Positions 1 to 7,100 of a stretch of DNA of 12,286 nt are shown piece by piece. Position numbers and translations under genes: made by a program. Position 1 is the first letter of the stretch, and every line of letters starts with the position of its first letter. Under the pieces are notes generated by a model that did no database searches, was not told where the DNA came from, and saw only the letters and a list, made by a program, of their open reading frames with translations. Source of the stretch: JACQXM01 sp964569425 (GTDB lineage: Bacteria; Planctomycetota; Phycisphaerae; UBA1845); assembly GCA_964569425.1 (NCBI GenBank), contig CAZMVD010000123.1, positions 1 through 12,286 on the forward strand, read 5' to 3'.

Positions 1-2
1 AT

Positions 3-1673
3 TCTCCGGACGACAGGTTGATTATGGTCGCTGCCGCGTCAAGGGGTCGCCCGGGCGGCCCACATGTGGATGTGGTGCGGGTCTTTGACCGGCAGGGGGC
101 GCTGATCCAAGTCTATCCGCTCGTGATGAATATGGTCGGTCGCATGCGCGTTTCCGGTGACGGGTCAACGCTTCTTGTGGAAGGTGGAATAGGCATTCAC
201 CTTGGATCGCGCCATGGAGGGAAATTCACACCAAAGCGACAAGCGATTGATCTGCGAACGGGCGCGAGCACGGTGGAAGAATGGACTGATGGTCCGCGTC
301 TTGGAGAGCTGCAAGTTCTTGGCATGGGCGCGTTACCGACGACAGCGGTGAACTTCGCCCAGCGGTTTAAAGAGCTCATTTGGGATTCTTCAACGCGCTC
401 TGCCGTGGTAACGGCCGACGGGCCTCCCGAGGGTGGAGTGATCAAAGTTTGGAACCTTAGAGATCTCGGATTCAGTCTAACGCTGGGCGCCGGCAGTCCT
501 GTGGGGGATCCTGTGTTATTGGCGCAGGAAATGCTGATTGGTATCGCATGGCTTCACGCTAACCAGTTGCCGAAGGACCTGCTACACTTGACTCCGCCGC
601 TGCACGTACGTCACTTGAAAGTCCTCGGTCGTTTTCCTTTGCCCAGCGGACCAACCGAATACCTCGCCATCCCGACTGACAATTGGATCAGCTTGTTGCC
701 GAGCCCGGACGGGCGGCACGTCGCGGGGCTGTGTTCGTTGCACCGGCGCGGTAAGGGCGAACGAATAGAGATTTGGGACACAGCAACGGCCAAGATGGTT
801 CGGGAAGTTTACGATCCCGGTCAAGAGATCAGTCGTTACCAGTGGACTTCAGGCGGTACAAACCTTGCCGTGTTGCGCATGTTTGGACTGGGAGCGCCAT
901 CGTGGGAGTTCTTGGACCTGGACGGGCGTCCCCAACGCACCGTATCGGCCGTCAGCCACGACAGTATCCTGAGCCCCGACGGAAACCTGGTCGTCGTCCC
1001 GGAACGCGAGAGGTGTGACGAAACGGCTGGCGGGCGGGAGACCTACCGGGTAACGATCAAGGAAACGCATTCCGAGCTGACGATTGCGACGGTGGATGGC
1101 TGCGAATTGCCGAGCAGGGTTTTTTTCGTGGGCCAAGACCTTGTTTTCATTGCCGAGACCGGAACGAACGCATCAGTTCGGCTCGTGCGCTGTGACGACG
1201 GGTACGTTCTTTGGGAGAGGGCGGTCGCTGATTCCGTACGGGAAACTTATTGGGAGCCTGGTTGGGAGGCGGTTTGGGTGAGGCTGTACAACGCCCGCCA
1301 GAACGGTGAACTGATTCTTATTTCGGACGGGCGTCGACTACCCGCCGATCTGCGGGGCGTTGCGCCCTGGTACAATCCGAGATTGCTCCCCGGCACCAAG
1401 CTGGCGCTTGACCCTTTGTTCGGTTCCAGGATCTTGGCGCTGAGAGAAACGACTTCCGGGCGAACGATTGCGGTTCTGGCTGCATTTGCGGATCCCGATT
1501 GGTTGATCTACACGCCTGACGGATGCTGGATGGGGACGAAGGGCGCCCTCGACTGGGTCGCATTCTACCGGGGTTGCCAGCCGCTAACACCGGAAGAAAC
1601 AGACGCGCTGCACAAACCAGACCTGATTCGCGCGCGAATCGCGGAGGCCTTTCGTCAACATGCTGCCGAATGA
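3..1673 (+). CDS. WD40-like beta-propeller protein, 5'-truncated by window edge
   Basis: The frame is open from base 3 to a TGA at 1671-1673. The first in-frame initiator is a TTG at 18, but the residues before it (SPDDR) followed by LIMVAAAS match the usual start of a WD40 blade ('SPDGRLIA..'), so the real start probably lies left of the window. Counting from the TTG, propeller signatures are SPDGR at 229-233 with IEIWD at 250-254, VIKVWNL near 141-147, and SPDGN at 319-323. The C-terminus (about 492-519, DPDWLIYTPDGCW then GALDWVAFYRG) matches the tail module often placed after the propeller in bacterial WD40 proteins linked to caspase-like peptidases; no caspase domain follows because the ORF stops 32 residues later. 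A scaffold role in protein-protein interaction is inferred from the fold; no catalytic residues are visible. The gene is less GC-rich than the central genes. It converges on fliM with 128 bp between stops, where I saw no clear terminator. Confidence 0.75.
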   Translation, partial: SPDDRLIMVAAASRGRPGGPHVDVVRVFDRQGALIQVYPLVMNMVGRMRVSGDGSTLLVEGGIGIHLGSRHGGKFTPKRQAIDLRTGASTVEEWTDGPRLGELQVLGMGALPTTAVNFAQRFKELIWDSSTRSAVVTADGPPEGGVIKVWNLRDLGFSLTLGAGSPVGDPVLLAQEMLIGIAWLHANQLPKDLLHLTPPLHVRHLKVLGRFPLPSGPTEYLAIPTDNWISLLPSPDGRHVAGLCSLHRRGKGERIEIWDTATAKMVREVYDPGQEISRYQWTSGGTNLAVLRMFGLGAPSWEFLDLDGRPQRTVSAVSHDSILSPDGNLVVVPERERCDETAGGRETYRVTIKETHSELTIATVDGCELPSRVFFVGQDLVFIAETGTNASVRLVRCDDGYVLWERAVADSVRETYWEPGWEAVWVRLYNARQNGELILISDGRRLPADLRGVAPWYNPRLLPGTKLALDPLFGSRILALRETTSGRTIAVLAAFADPDWLIYTPDGCWMGTKGALDWVAFYRGCQPLTPEETDALHKPDLIRARIAEAFRQHAAE

Positions 1674-1801
1674 GGTTGCAACTGTTTCGGATCTTTGCCT
1701 TTTGGGTGGACTGCGCACGGAGCGATTTGGGGGCGTGGTTTGCCGAACGCGAAACGGTGAGTTGAACAAGCCGATTTGGTGACAGGAGCGAGTGGATACG
1801 A

Positions 1802-2803
1802 CTACAACGACTCCTCCACCTCCGCCCGGCGCGTGAGTTTGAGGGCCAGGTGCTCCTTGTGCCGGCCGAGCTTGCCCGCAAACTTGTTCTCCCCTTCGAC
1901 CTGCAAGACCAGCTCGCCGCTGACCGGCTTGCCGGTCTGAATAATGTCGCCTTCCTGCAAGCTCAGCAGCTCGCGCACGGTGATCGTGGTCTCCGCAAGA
2001 TAGGCGGCCAGGTTCACGTACGTGGCCCCCAGCCCCCGCGCGATATCCTCGGACTTGTCATCCGCCGTCGAGCGCCGCTGATACGCCAGCCAACCCTGCG
2101 TCACCAGCTTCTCCATCACCGGTTCGATCACGTTGTACGGTATGCACAGGCTCATCGTGCCCGCACGCCCGCTCATCTTGATCTCAAAACCGATGACAAT
2201 CACGATTTCACTCGGCGCCACGATCTGCACCAGATGCGGGTTGCTTTCCACCTCCGTGATCCTGAACTCAACGCTGACCAGCTCGCGCCACGCTTCGGTG
2301 AGCGCCGTAATGGCCCGGCCGGTGATCCGCCCCACCAGGCGCTGCTCGATGAGCGTAAGCGGCCGCTGAGGAATGAACAGTTCCGAGTTGGACCCGCCCA
2401 GCAACCGATCGAGGATGGGGTAGATGATCAGCGGGCTGATCTCCAGGCAGATCTGCCCCTCCAGCGGCTCCACCGTCAGCAGGTTGAAGTTGGTCGGGTT
2501 CGGCAGCGAGTAAATGAACTCGCTGTAGGTGAGCTGCTCGGTGGTGGCGACGCGGATCTCGACGATCGTCCGCAAAAAGCCGGAAAGCGATGCCCCAAAG
2601 TTGCGCGCGAAAGAATCGTGCATGCCCTCTAGGGCGCGCATCTGCTCCTTGCTGACCCGTTCCGGACGCTTAAAGTCGTAAGCCTGCGAATCCCGCTGGA
2701 CGGCGGCACCGCGCCCGCTGTCGGCAGCGGCCGTGTCCACACCCCCCGCCTCGACAGCCGCGAGCAGGGCATCCACTTCGCTTTGATCGAGTACGTCCGC
2801 CAT
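1802..2803 (-). CDS. fliM: Flagellar motor switch protein FliM
   Basis: FliM is the middle component of the flagellar C-ring. It binds phosphorylated CheY and sets rotation direction, together with FliG and FliN. The ATG at 2803 was chosen because it gives 333 residues, the usual FliM length, and begins with the CheY-binding peptide: MADVLDQSEVDALLAAV (residues 1-17), like the canonical 'LSQxEIDALL'. An upstream in-frame start at 2947 would add 48 residues of non-FliM sequence. A weak AGGG lies 8 bases upstream. The middle domain (about 45-230) carries the LLGGS segment at 134-138, in the place of the family GGxG motif. The C-terminal SpoA/FliN-like domain is about 255-325 (TVRELLSLQEGDII at 275-288; FAGKLGRH at 308-315). 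No other flagellar gene is adjacent: the ABC operon lies upstream and the WD40 gene converges downstream. It is therefore an orphan fliM, probably transcribed from the spacer upstream. Confidence 0.95.
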   Translation of the reverse strand: MADVLDQSEVDALLAAVEAGGVDTAAADSGRGAAVQRDSQAYDFKRPERVSKEQMRALEGMHDSFARNFGASLSGFLRTIVEIRVATTEQLTYSEFIYSLPNPTNFNLLTVEPLEGQICLEISPLIIYPILDRLLGGSNSELFIPQRPLTLIEQRLVGRITGRAITALTEAWRELVSVEFRITEVESNPHLVQIVAPSEIVIVIGFEIKMSGRAGTMSLCIPYNVIEPVMEKLVTQGWLAYQRRSTADDKSEDIARGLGATYVNLAAYLAETTITVRELLSLQEGDIIQTGKPVSGELVLQVEGENKFAGKLGRHKEHLALKLTRRAEVEESL

Positions 2804-2868
2804 GCGAATACCCTGGACCACCTCGCCGCCCGGCCATGCCCGCGCGGCGCGCCCGTAGCGCAAGCGCA

Positions 2869-2891
2869 CCATCAGCGCAGTTCGCTGATGG
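2869..2891. repeat. Perfect 9-bp inverted repeat, 5-base loop
   Basis: CCATCAGCG (2869-2877) and CGCTGATGG (2883-2891) are exact reverse complements around the loop CAGTT. The structure sits 65 bp before the fliM start. On the minus strand no T-run follows the stem, so it does not look like a classical intrinsic terminator. An operator or a leader hairpin of fliM are alternatives. The pairing is seen directly; the function is unknown. Confidence 0.55.
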
Positions 2892-2976
2892 ATTATCGGG
2901 AGTGCAGCGCCGCTCACTTGAGGCGAAGGGGCGGGGCGGGTTCGCAACCGGTCCGCCGGGAAGGCGCAGGCCCATC

Positions 2977-3077
2977 AGTACCGCGCGTAATAACAAGCGG
3001 CCTTGCCCAGTCCGGGAAAGCTGCTCCACCACATTCGCGGTACTGCGGCGTAGGCCGCTCCCTATCAGTCGCGGTAC
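2977..3077. repeat. Three copies of CGCGGTAC, one inverted
   Basis: AGTACCGCG (2977-2985) is the exact reverse complement of CGCGGTACT (3036-3044), and CGCGGTAC recurs at 3070-3077. Two of the copies (2977 and 3070) are preceded by a similar ATCAGT sequence. The set lies between the ABC operon and fliM. These could be protein-binding sites or remnants of a dispersed repeat; nothing shows which. Confidence 0.35.
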
Positions 3078-3121
3078 GGAGAATCGGCGTCTCGGCGCGC
3101 AAGGTACGAACACGCACCGGC

Positions 3122-3910
3122 TCAGGCCGAAGCGCCCGTGTAGCTGCGCAGCCCGCGCCGCCAGAACCACGCGGCGGCCACCCACAGCACCACGGCCATC
3201 GGCGCCGCCACCAGCAACGCGCTCCCGGCGCCGCGCCCCGTGAGCGCCCGCGCCGGCAGCGTGGTGAGCACCGCCAGCGGAACCAGGTAAGTAAACGCCC
3301 AGCGCATCCACGGCCGGTAAATGTCCACCGGGTAGCGCCCCGCCTCGAACACGTTCCAGAAGATCATCTCGATGTTGGTGATCTTGGTAAACCAGAAGGC
3401 GCACGTGCCCAGTGCCAGCCAGATGGCATAAACAATGGCGACCGCACAGGCGAGCAGGCCCACAAACGCCGCCGCATCGCCGAAGGAAACGCCGGTCGAC
3501 AGACGCCAGGCCCCCACGACCACCAGCACCAGTCCGAGCGCCACGTCGCTCACCCGCCAGAACACCAGCCGGCGGACGCTGGCGTAAAACTGACTGTTCA
3601 CCGGCGCCAGCAGCAGAAAATCCAGCTTGCCGGTGCGGATGTCCTCCATCAACGCGCGCATGTTGGGCGACACGCACAACGCGATCACGCCGGTGAGAAT
3701 GCGAAACACGCCCAGCAGAACCAGAATCTCCCACGCGTTCCAGCCCGCCAGCGACTCGGTATTGGAAAAAATCGCCCACAGCCCCAGTAGCTCGGCCCCC
3801 ACCTGCACCACCGAGGACACCGCCTGCGCCACAAAGTCGAACCGATACGCCAGCTCGTTCTGCGCGCTGATCCGGGCCAGCAACCACAGCAGTCTCAGGT
3901 GCCGCAGCAT
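3122..3910 (-). CDS. ABC-2 family exporter permease (DUF990 type), second permease
   Basis: A 262-residue membrane protein of the ABC-2 / DUF990 group, which works as one of two different permeases with a shared ATPase in an exporter of unknown substrate. Six hydrophobic segments are visible, roughly residues 28-48, 59-80, 121-136, 146-174, 204-224 and 230-250. Two stretches typical of this family are present: EDIRTGKLDFLLLAPVN (89-105) in the loop after the second membrane segment, and GRYPVDIYRPWMRW (191-204). The ATG at 3910 is supported by GAGGGGA about 6 bases upstream and by a start 10 bp after the preceding permease stop. It is the last gene of the three-gene operon. The partner permease carries the same loop motif in a diverged form, suggesting an old duplication and a heterodimeric channel (inference). 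The transported molecule cannot be read from the sequence. Confidence 0.88.
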   Translation of the reverse strand: MLRHLRLLWLLARISAQNELAYRFDFVAQAVSSVVQVGAELLGLWAIFSNTESLAGWNAWEILVLLGVFRILTGVIALCVSPNMRALMEDIRTGKLDFLLLAPVNSQFYASVRRLVFWRVSDVALGLVLVVVGAWRLSTGVSFGDAAAFVGLLACAVAIVYAIWLALGTCAFWFTKITNIEMIFWNVFEAGRYPVDIYRPWMRWAFTYLVPLAVLTTLPARALTGRGAGSALLVAAPMAVVLWVAAAWFWRRGLRSYTGASA

Positions 3911-3920
3911 TCCGTTCCCC

Positions 3921-4730
3921 TCACGTCCCCACGGCCGAATATCGCCGCACCGCGATCGGCCACGCCCAGCGAAACACCAACACGCCCCCCGCCAGCCACG
4001 CGAGCTGCGCGTAAAGCCCCGCCGCCAGCCGGTCCGCGGGCCACTGGCCCATCAACGCAGCGCACGGAAACCAGATCATCCACTGAAACGGAAGAAACGC
4101 CGCAATGTCCTGCAACAGCGCCGGCAGGATCGCCAGCGGCGCAAGCCGCCCCCCGAAAAACAGCCCTCCCCCGAACCACGCCTGCCCGATCCCGTCGGTC
4201 CGCGTCACCCAGAACGCCGTCAACGCGAGAATAAACCCCCACAAAAAGTTCATGGCCGAGCCCAGCACCGTCGCCACCACGCCGACCACCACGTGCACCG
4301 TCGAACTGTCGAAGGCCGGCCGCGTGATCCACGCCACCGCCACCCACAGCGGCACCAGCACCGCAAACGTAATCAACTTGAACGCCAGATTGGCCGCGAG
4401 GTGCTCCCACACCGGCGCCACCGGACGCACCAGCCGCGTGGAATAGTCCCCGCTCTTGATCCGGTAGCCCATTTCGTACACGTCCCACGCCGTGCCGAAG
4501 TGCCCCACAATCATCGTGCACAGGAAGTACGCCGCGAACTGCCGCGGGCCGTAATCGCCGATCGCCATGCCGTCGGCGCTGCCCTCCACCGCCGCCCCCC
4601 ACATCGCAATGGCCACCGCCGGGTACACCACCCCCCACAGCGCCCAGAGGATCATCTCGCCCCGGTACTGCAGCATGACCAGCACCTCCAGCCGCAGCAT
4701 GGCCAGGAACGCCACGCACCACGCTCTCAC
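3921..4730 (-). CDS. ABC-2 family exporter permease (DUF990 type), first permease
   Basis: A 269-residue integral membrane protein, the middle gene of the exporter operon. It starts with GTG at 4730; this GTG overlaps the ATPase stop as GTGA and is preceded by GGAGGG 7 bases upstream, so the start is well supported and translation is probably coupled to the ATPase. Hydrophobic segments are near residues 27-46, 64-82, 115-136, 144-172, 186-212 and 238-258. Family-type stretches are YRIKSGDYSTRLVRPVAP (89-106), a cytoplasmic loop equivalent to the one in the other permease, and GGRLAPLAILP followed by AFLPFQW (193-217). It most likely pairs with the downstream permease to form the membrane pore. 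The substrate is unknown; related systems have been tentatively linked to lipid or antibiotic export, but nothing here decides it. Confidence 0.88.
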   Translation of the reverse strand: MRAWCVAFLAMLRLEVLVMLQYRGEMILWALWGVVYPAVAIAMWGAAVEGSADGMAIGDYGPRQFAAYFLCTMIVGHFGTAWDVYEMGYRIKSGDYSTRLVRPVAPVWEHLAANLAFKLITFAVLVPLWVAVAWITRPAFDSSTVHVVVGVVATVLGSAMNFLWGFILALTAFWVTRTDGIGQAWFGGGLFFGGRLAPLAILPALLQDIAAFLPFQWMIWFPCAALMGQWPADRLAAGLYAQLAWLAGGVLVFRWAWPIAVRRYSAVGT

Positions 4731-5764
4731 GGCGAACCCTCCACCTCGCCCGCGAACACACGCTGAATCACATCCTCGATCGGCGGATCCTCAATGGTCA
4801 GGTCGAGCACCGGCAGGTCGGTGAGCAATCGCCCTGCCGCCGTCGCCGCCGCCTCGCGCGGCACCCGCAGCGTCACTTTCCGTTGTTCCCGCGCCAGCAC
4901 CTGCCCCACCGCGTCGAAGGCGTAACCGTCCACGTCGCGCGAAAGGTCGATGGCGATCACCTTAAACGGAGCGATCCGCGTGCTGAGCTGCGCCAGCGGT
5001 CCGTCGAACAGCATCCGCCCCTGGTGAATGACCGCCACCCGTTTGCACAGCGCCGTAACGTCCGCCATGTAATGCGAGGTCAGAATGATCGTGGCCCCGT
5101 AGCGGCGGTTGTACTCCGCAATGAACTGCCGAATACGCGCCTGCATGGTCACGTCCACGCCCAGCGTGGGTTCGTCGAGAAACAGCACCGCCGGCCGGTG
5201 CAGCAGCGCGACGCACAGCTCGCATTTCATCCGTTCGCCCAGCGAGAGCGTGCGCACCGGCTTGCGCAGCAGCGGTTCCAGTTCCAGCAGCGCAACCAGC
5301 TCGTCCTGCGTCTGACGCAGCGACTGGCGCTCGACGCGATAAATGGCCGCGTGAAGCTGAAACGAATCCGCCACCGGCAGATCCCATTCCAACTGGCTGC
5401 GCTGCCCCATCACCAGGCTGATGCGCCGCAGGTACTCCGGCGCGCGCTGCCACGGAACGTGCCCCAGCACTGTCGCCGCGCCCCCGGTCGGGAATAGCAG
5501 CCCGGTCAGCATCTTCAGCAGCGTGGTCTTGCCCGCCCCGTTGGGCCCCAGAAACCCGACGATCTCGCCGGCTTCGATGGCGATGTTGACCCGATCCACG
5601 GCCGCGACGGACGTGTGCTCGCGCCGCAGCAGGCTGCGCAACGCCGCCTTCATGCCGCCGCCGCGCACCGGCACCCGAAAGGTCTTGCTCAGTTGATCGA
5701 CGGCAATATGCGGAGACACCGCGCTGGCCCTTTCCGGTCCCGCACCCCGACCGCACCGCTGCAT
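4727..5764 (-). CDS. ABC transporter ATP-binding protein
   Basis: The ATPase that powers the two-permease exporter encoded directly downstream. With the ATG at 5764 it has 345 residues and a complete nucleotide-binding domain: Walker A GPNGAGKT (73-80), Q-loop glutamine 121, signature LSLGE (173-177), Walker B VLFLDEP (193-199), D-loop LGVD (201-204) and switch histidine 231 in TSHYM. The last 80 or so residues form a C-terminal extension of the kind found in NatA/DrrA-like exporters. The start is uncertain. The ATG at 5764 has GAGGG only 3 bases upstream, and the first 15 residues look unlike protein. A GTG at 5719, with GGAAAGGG about 8 bases upstream, would give MSPHIAVDQLSKTFRV, a more usual N-terminus. 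It is the first gene of the operon and overlaps the next by GTGA. Confidence 0.93.
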   Translation of the reverse strand: MQRCGRGAGPERASAVSPHIAVDQLSKTFRVPVRGGGMKAALRSLLRREHTSVAAVDRVNIAIEAGEIVGFLGPNGAGKTTLLKMLTGLLFPTGGAATVLGHVPWQRAPEYLRRISLVMGQRSQLEWDLPVADSFQLHAAIYRVERQSLRQTQDELVALLELEPLLRKPVRTLSLGERMKCELCVALLHRPAVLFLDEPTLGVDVTMQARIRQFIAEYNRRYGATIILTSHYMADVTALCKRVAVIHQGRMLFDGPLAQLSTRIAPFKVIAIDLSRDVDGYAFDAVGQVLAREQRKVTLRVPREAAATAAGRLLTDLPVLDLTIEDPPIEDVIQRVFAGEVEGSP

Positions 5765-5798
5765 GCACCCTCAACCCGGCGCCGGACCGTTCCCGATC

Positions 5799-5804
5799 AC
5801 TATA
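5799..5804 (-). promoter_or_regulatory. Candidate -10 element for the ABC operon
   Basis: On the minus strand TATAGT occurs 35 bases before the ATG at 5764 and 80 before the alternative GTG. No good -35 hexamer is present at 16-18 bases spacing, so this is only a -10 look-alike in a sensible position, between the repeat array and the first gene of the operon. Confidence 0.25.
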
Positions 5805-5834
5805 CCGCAATGCCCTGAAATCTACCGCGCCACC

Positions 5835-6059
5835 GTGTGCCACTGCTCTGTGACCAGTGCTAAGGGTGGACACGGCGGGTGTGCCACTGCTCTGTGAGCA
5901 GTGCGTGGGATGGTGTCCGTATGTCTTTTCGCGGGCGTGCCACTGCTCTGTGAGCAGTGCTAAGGGTGGACACCGCGGGTGTGCCACTGCTCTGTGAGCA
6001 GTGCTAGGTGTGGACACCGCGGGTGTGCCACTGCTCGGTGAGCAGAGCCCTGGACCGCC
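5835..6059. repeat. Tandem array of five palindromic hairpin units
   Basis: Five units share the core CACTGCTC-TGT-GAGCAGTG, an 8-bp stem with a 3-base loop. Cores start at 5841, 5885, 5941, 5985 and 6029, giving periods of 44, 56, 44 and 44 bp. Units 2, 3 and 4 have a perfect stem; unit 1 has GACCAGTG and unit 5 has loop GGT and GAGCAGAG, each with one broken pair. The linker is TAAGGGTGGACACCGCGG or a close variant in units 1, 3 and 4; unit 2 has a different, 12-bp longer linker; unit 5 is cut short. At two unit junctions a second small palindrome, ACACC-GCG-GGTGT, appears (5970-5982 and 6014-6026). The period is not a multiple of three and no coding frame is plausible. On the minus strand the array begins 18 bases after the korB stop, so korAB transcripts would run into it: transcription termination or 3'-end protection is possible, as is a mobile palindromic repeat family. 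Confidence 0.9.
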
Positions 6060-6077
6060 TTGCGCTACCCCCGTTCG

Positions 6078-7100
6078 CTACGCCACCACCCAGGTCTCGC
6101 CGTCGTCGTAGAGTTGGTCGAGCTGGCCTTCGCCGCCGGTCTTGCGCGCCGACGTGATCTGGTCCATGAGCATCGCTTCATAGGTCGGCCGCTCGACACA
6201 GCGGAACACGCCCATCGGCTCCGGAAACTCCGGATAGTGCATCCGGCTCAGCAGATACGCCAGGCTCGGCTCCTTCTGCTTCTCGTCGTGGAACAGCAGA
6301 TCGTCCTCGGTGATCTCCCCGCCCAGCGTGACGATCTCCGGGTCCATGCCGTTGAGGCGGATGCCCTTATTGCGCTCCTTGCCGAAGATCAGCGGCTTGC
6401 CATGCTCCAGGAAAATGGTGGTGTCGTCCTTGGTGTCCTTCCCGGTGGCATATTCAAAGGCCATGTCGTTGAAAATGTTGCAGTTCTGATAAATCTCGAC
6501 GAACGAAGTACCCTTGTGCTTGGCGGCGCGCTCCAGCACGTATTCCAGGTGCTTCGTGTTCACGTCCAGGGCGCGGGCGACAAAGGTCGCCTCGGCCCCG
6601 ATCGCCACCGACAGCGGGTGCAGCGGAAAATCCACCGAGCCCATCGGCGTGGACTTGGTCTTCTTGCCCAGCGGCGAAGTCGGCGAGTACTGCCCCTTGG
6701 TCAATCCGTAAATGCGGTTGTTGAACAGCAGAATCTTCAGGTCCAGGTTGCGGCGGATCGTGTGCAGAAAGTGGTTGCCGCCGATGCTCAGCCCGTCGCC
6801 GTCTCCGGTCACCACCCACACGGTTAGCTCGGGATTGGCAATCTTAATGCCCGTGGCCACCGCCGGCGCGCGCCCGTGGATGGAATGAAAGCCGTACGTG
6901 TCCATGTAATACGGGAAGCGGCTCGAACAGCCGATGCCCGACACGAACACCGTGTTGTCCTTGGAGGCGCCGATGTTCGCCAGCACCTTCTTCACCTGCG
7001 CCAGGATCGAGTAATCGCCGCAGCCGGGGCACCAGCGGACATCCTGGTCGCTGCCGTAATCCTTGGCCGTCAGTTGCACAGTGGTTGTCGGGGCGCTCAT
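6078..7100 (-). CDS. korB: 2-oxoacid:ferredoxin oxidoreductase, beta subunit (probably 2-oxoglutarate)
   Basis: The TPP-binding, iron-sulfur subunit of a two-subunit 2-oxoacid:ferredoxin oxidoreductase, which converts a 2-oxoacid plus CoA to acyl-CoA and CO2 while reducing ferredoxin. It has 340 residues. Visible features are WCPGCG (23-28), GIGCSSR (55-61), the TPP/Mg motif GDGDG (99-103) followed by NN (127-128), and a late cysteine in YQNCN (C207). Cysteines 24, 27, 58 and 207 match in spacing the four [4Fe-4S] ligands known from the Sulfolobus enzyme (12, 15, 46, 197). The ATG at 7100 overlaps the korA stop (ATGA), so the two are translationally coupled. Substrate choice cannot be read with certainty: 2-oxoglutarate is the usual assignment for this pair, but broader 2-oxoacid use is possible. 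No separate ferredoxin-like delta subunit gene is next to it. Confidence 0.93.
   Translation of the reverse strand: MSAPTTTVQLTAKDYGSDQDVRWCPGCGDYSILAQVKKVLANIGASKDNTVFVSGIGCSSRFPYYMDTYGFHSIHGRAPAVATGIKIANPELTVWVVTGDGDGLSIGGNHFLHTIRRNLDLKILLFNNRIYGLTKGQYSPTSPLGKKTKSTPMGSVDFPLHPLSVAIGAEATFVARALDVNTKHLEYVLERAAKHKGTSFVEIYQNCNIFNDMAFEYATGKDTKDDTTIFLEHGKPLIFGKERNKGIRLNGMDPEIVTLGGEITEDDLLFHDEKQKEPSLAYLLSRMHYPEFPEPMGVFRCVERPTYEAMLMDQITSARKTGGEGQLDQLYDDGETWVVA

Larger units (their letters stand above)
2804..3121. other. 318-bp spacer upstream of fliM
   Basis: This spacer lies between the end of the ABC operon and the fliM start. It holds a perfect 9-bp inverted repeat (2869-2891) and three copies of CGCGGTAC in both orientations (2977-3077), described separately. 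No convincing -35/-10 pair was found on the minus strand. A GTG-started minus frame of 67 codons (2914-3117) has no recognisable content or start signal and is not called. The spacer probably holds the fliM promoter and possibly the end of the ABC transcript. Confidence 0.5.

Noticed and set aside
1674..1801. Bidirectional terminator between the WD40 gene and fliM
   Set aside because: The two genes converge here, but I could not find a stable stem with a T-run in either direction.
2804..2947. N-terminal extension of FliM to the start at 2947
   Set aside because: The 48 extra residues are low-complexity and include the 9-bp inverted repeat; the CheY-binding peptide normally begins within a few residues of the FliM start, which fits the ATG at 2803.
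2914..3117. 67-residue minus-strand gene between the ABC operon and fliM
   Set aside because: GTG start without supporting signal; the composition looks like translated GC-rich spacer and it covers the CGCGGTAC repeats.
4962..6017. 351-codon minus-strand frame through the array and the ATPase gene
   Set aside because: It is a shadow frame of the ABC ATPase gene extended through the repeats; the translation shows only repeat-derived phrases and low-complexity sequence.
5835..6059. CRISPR array
   Set aside because: The repeats are regular, but the segments between them are near-identical in units 1, 3 and 4 rather than unique spacers, the unit core is a short hairpin with only 18-bp linkers, and no cas gene is present.
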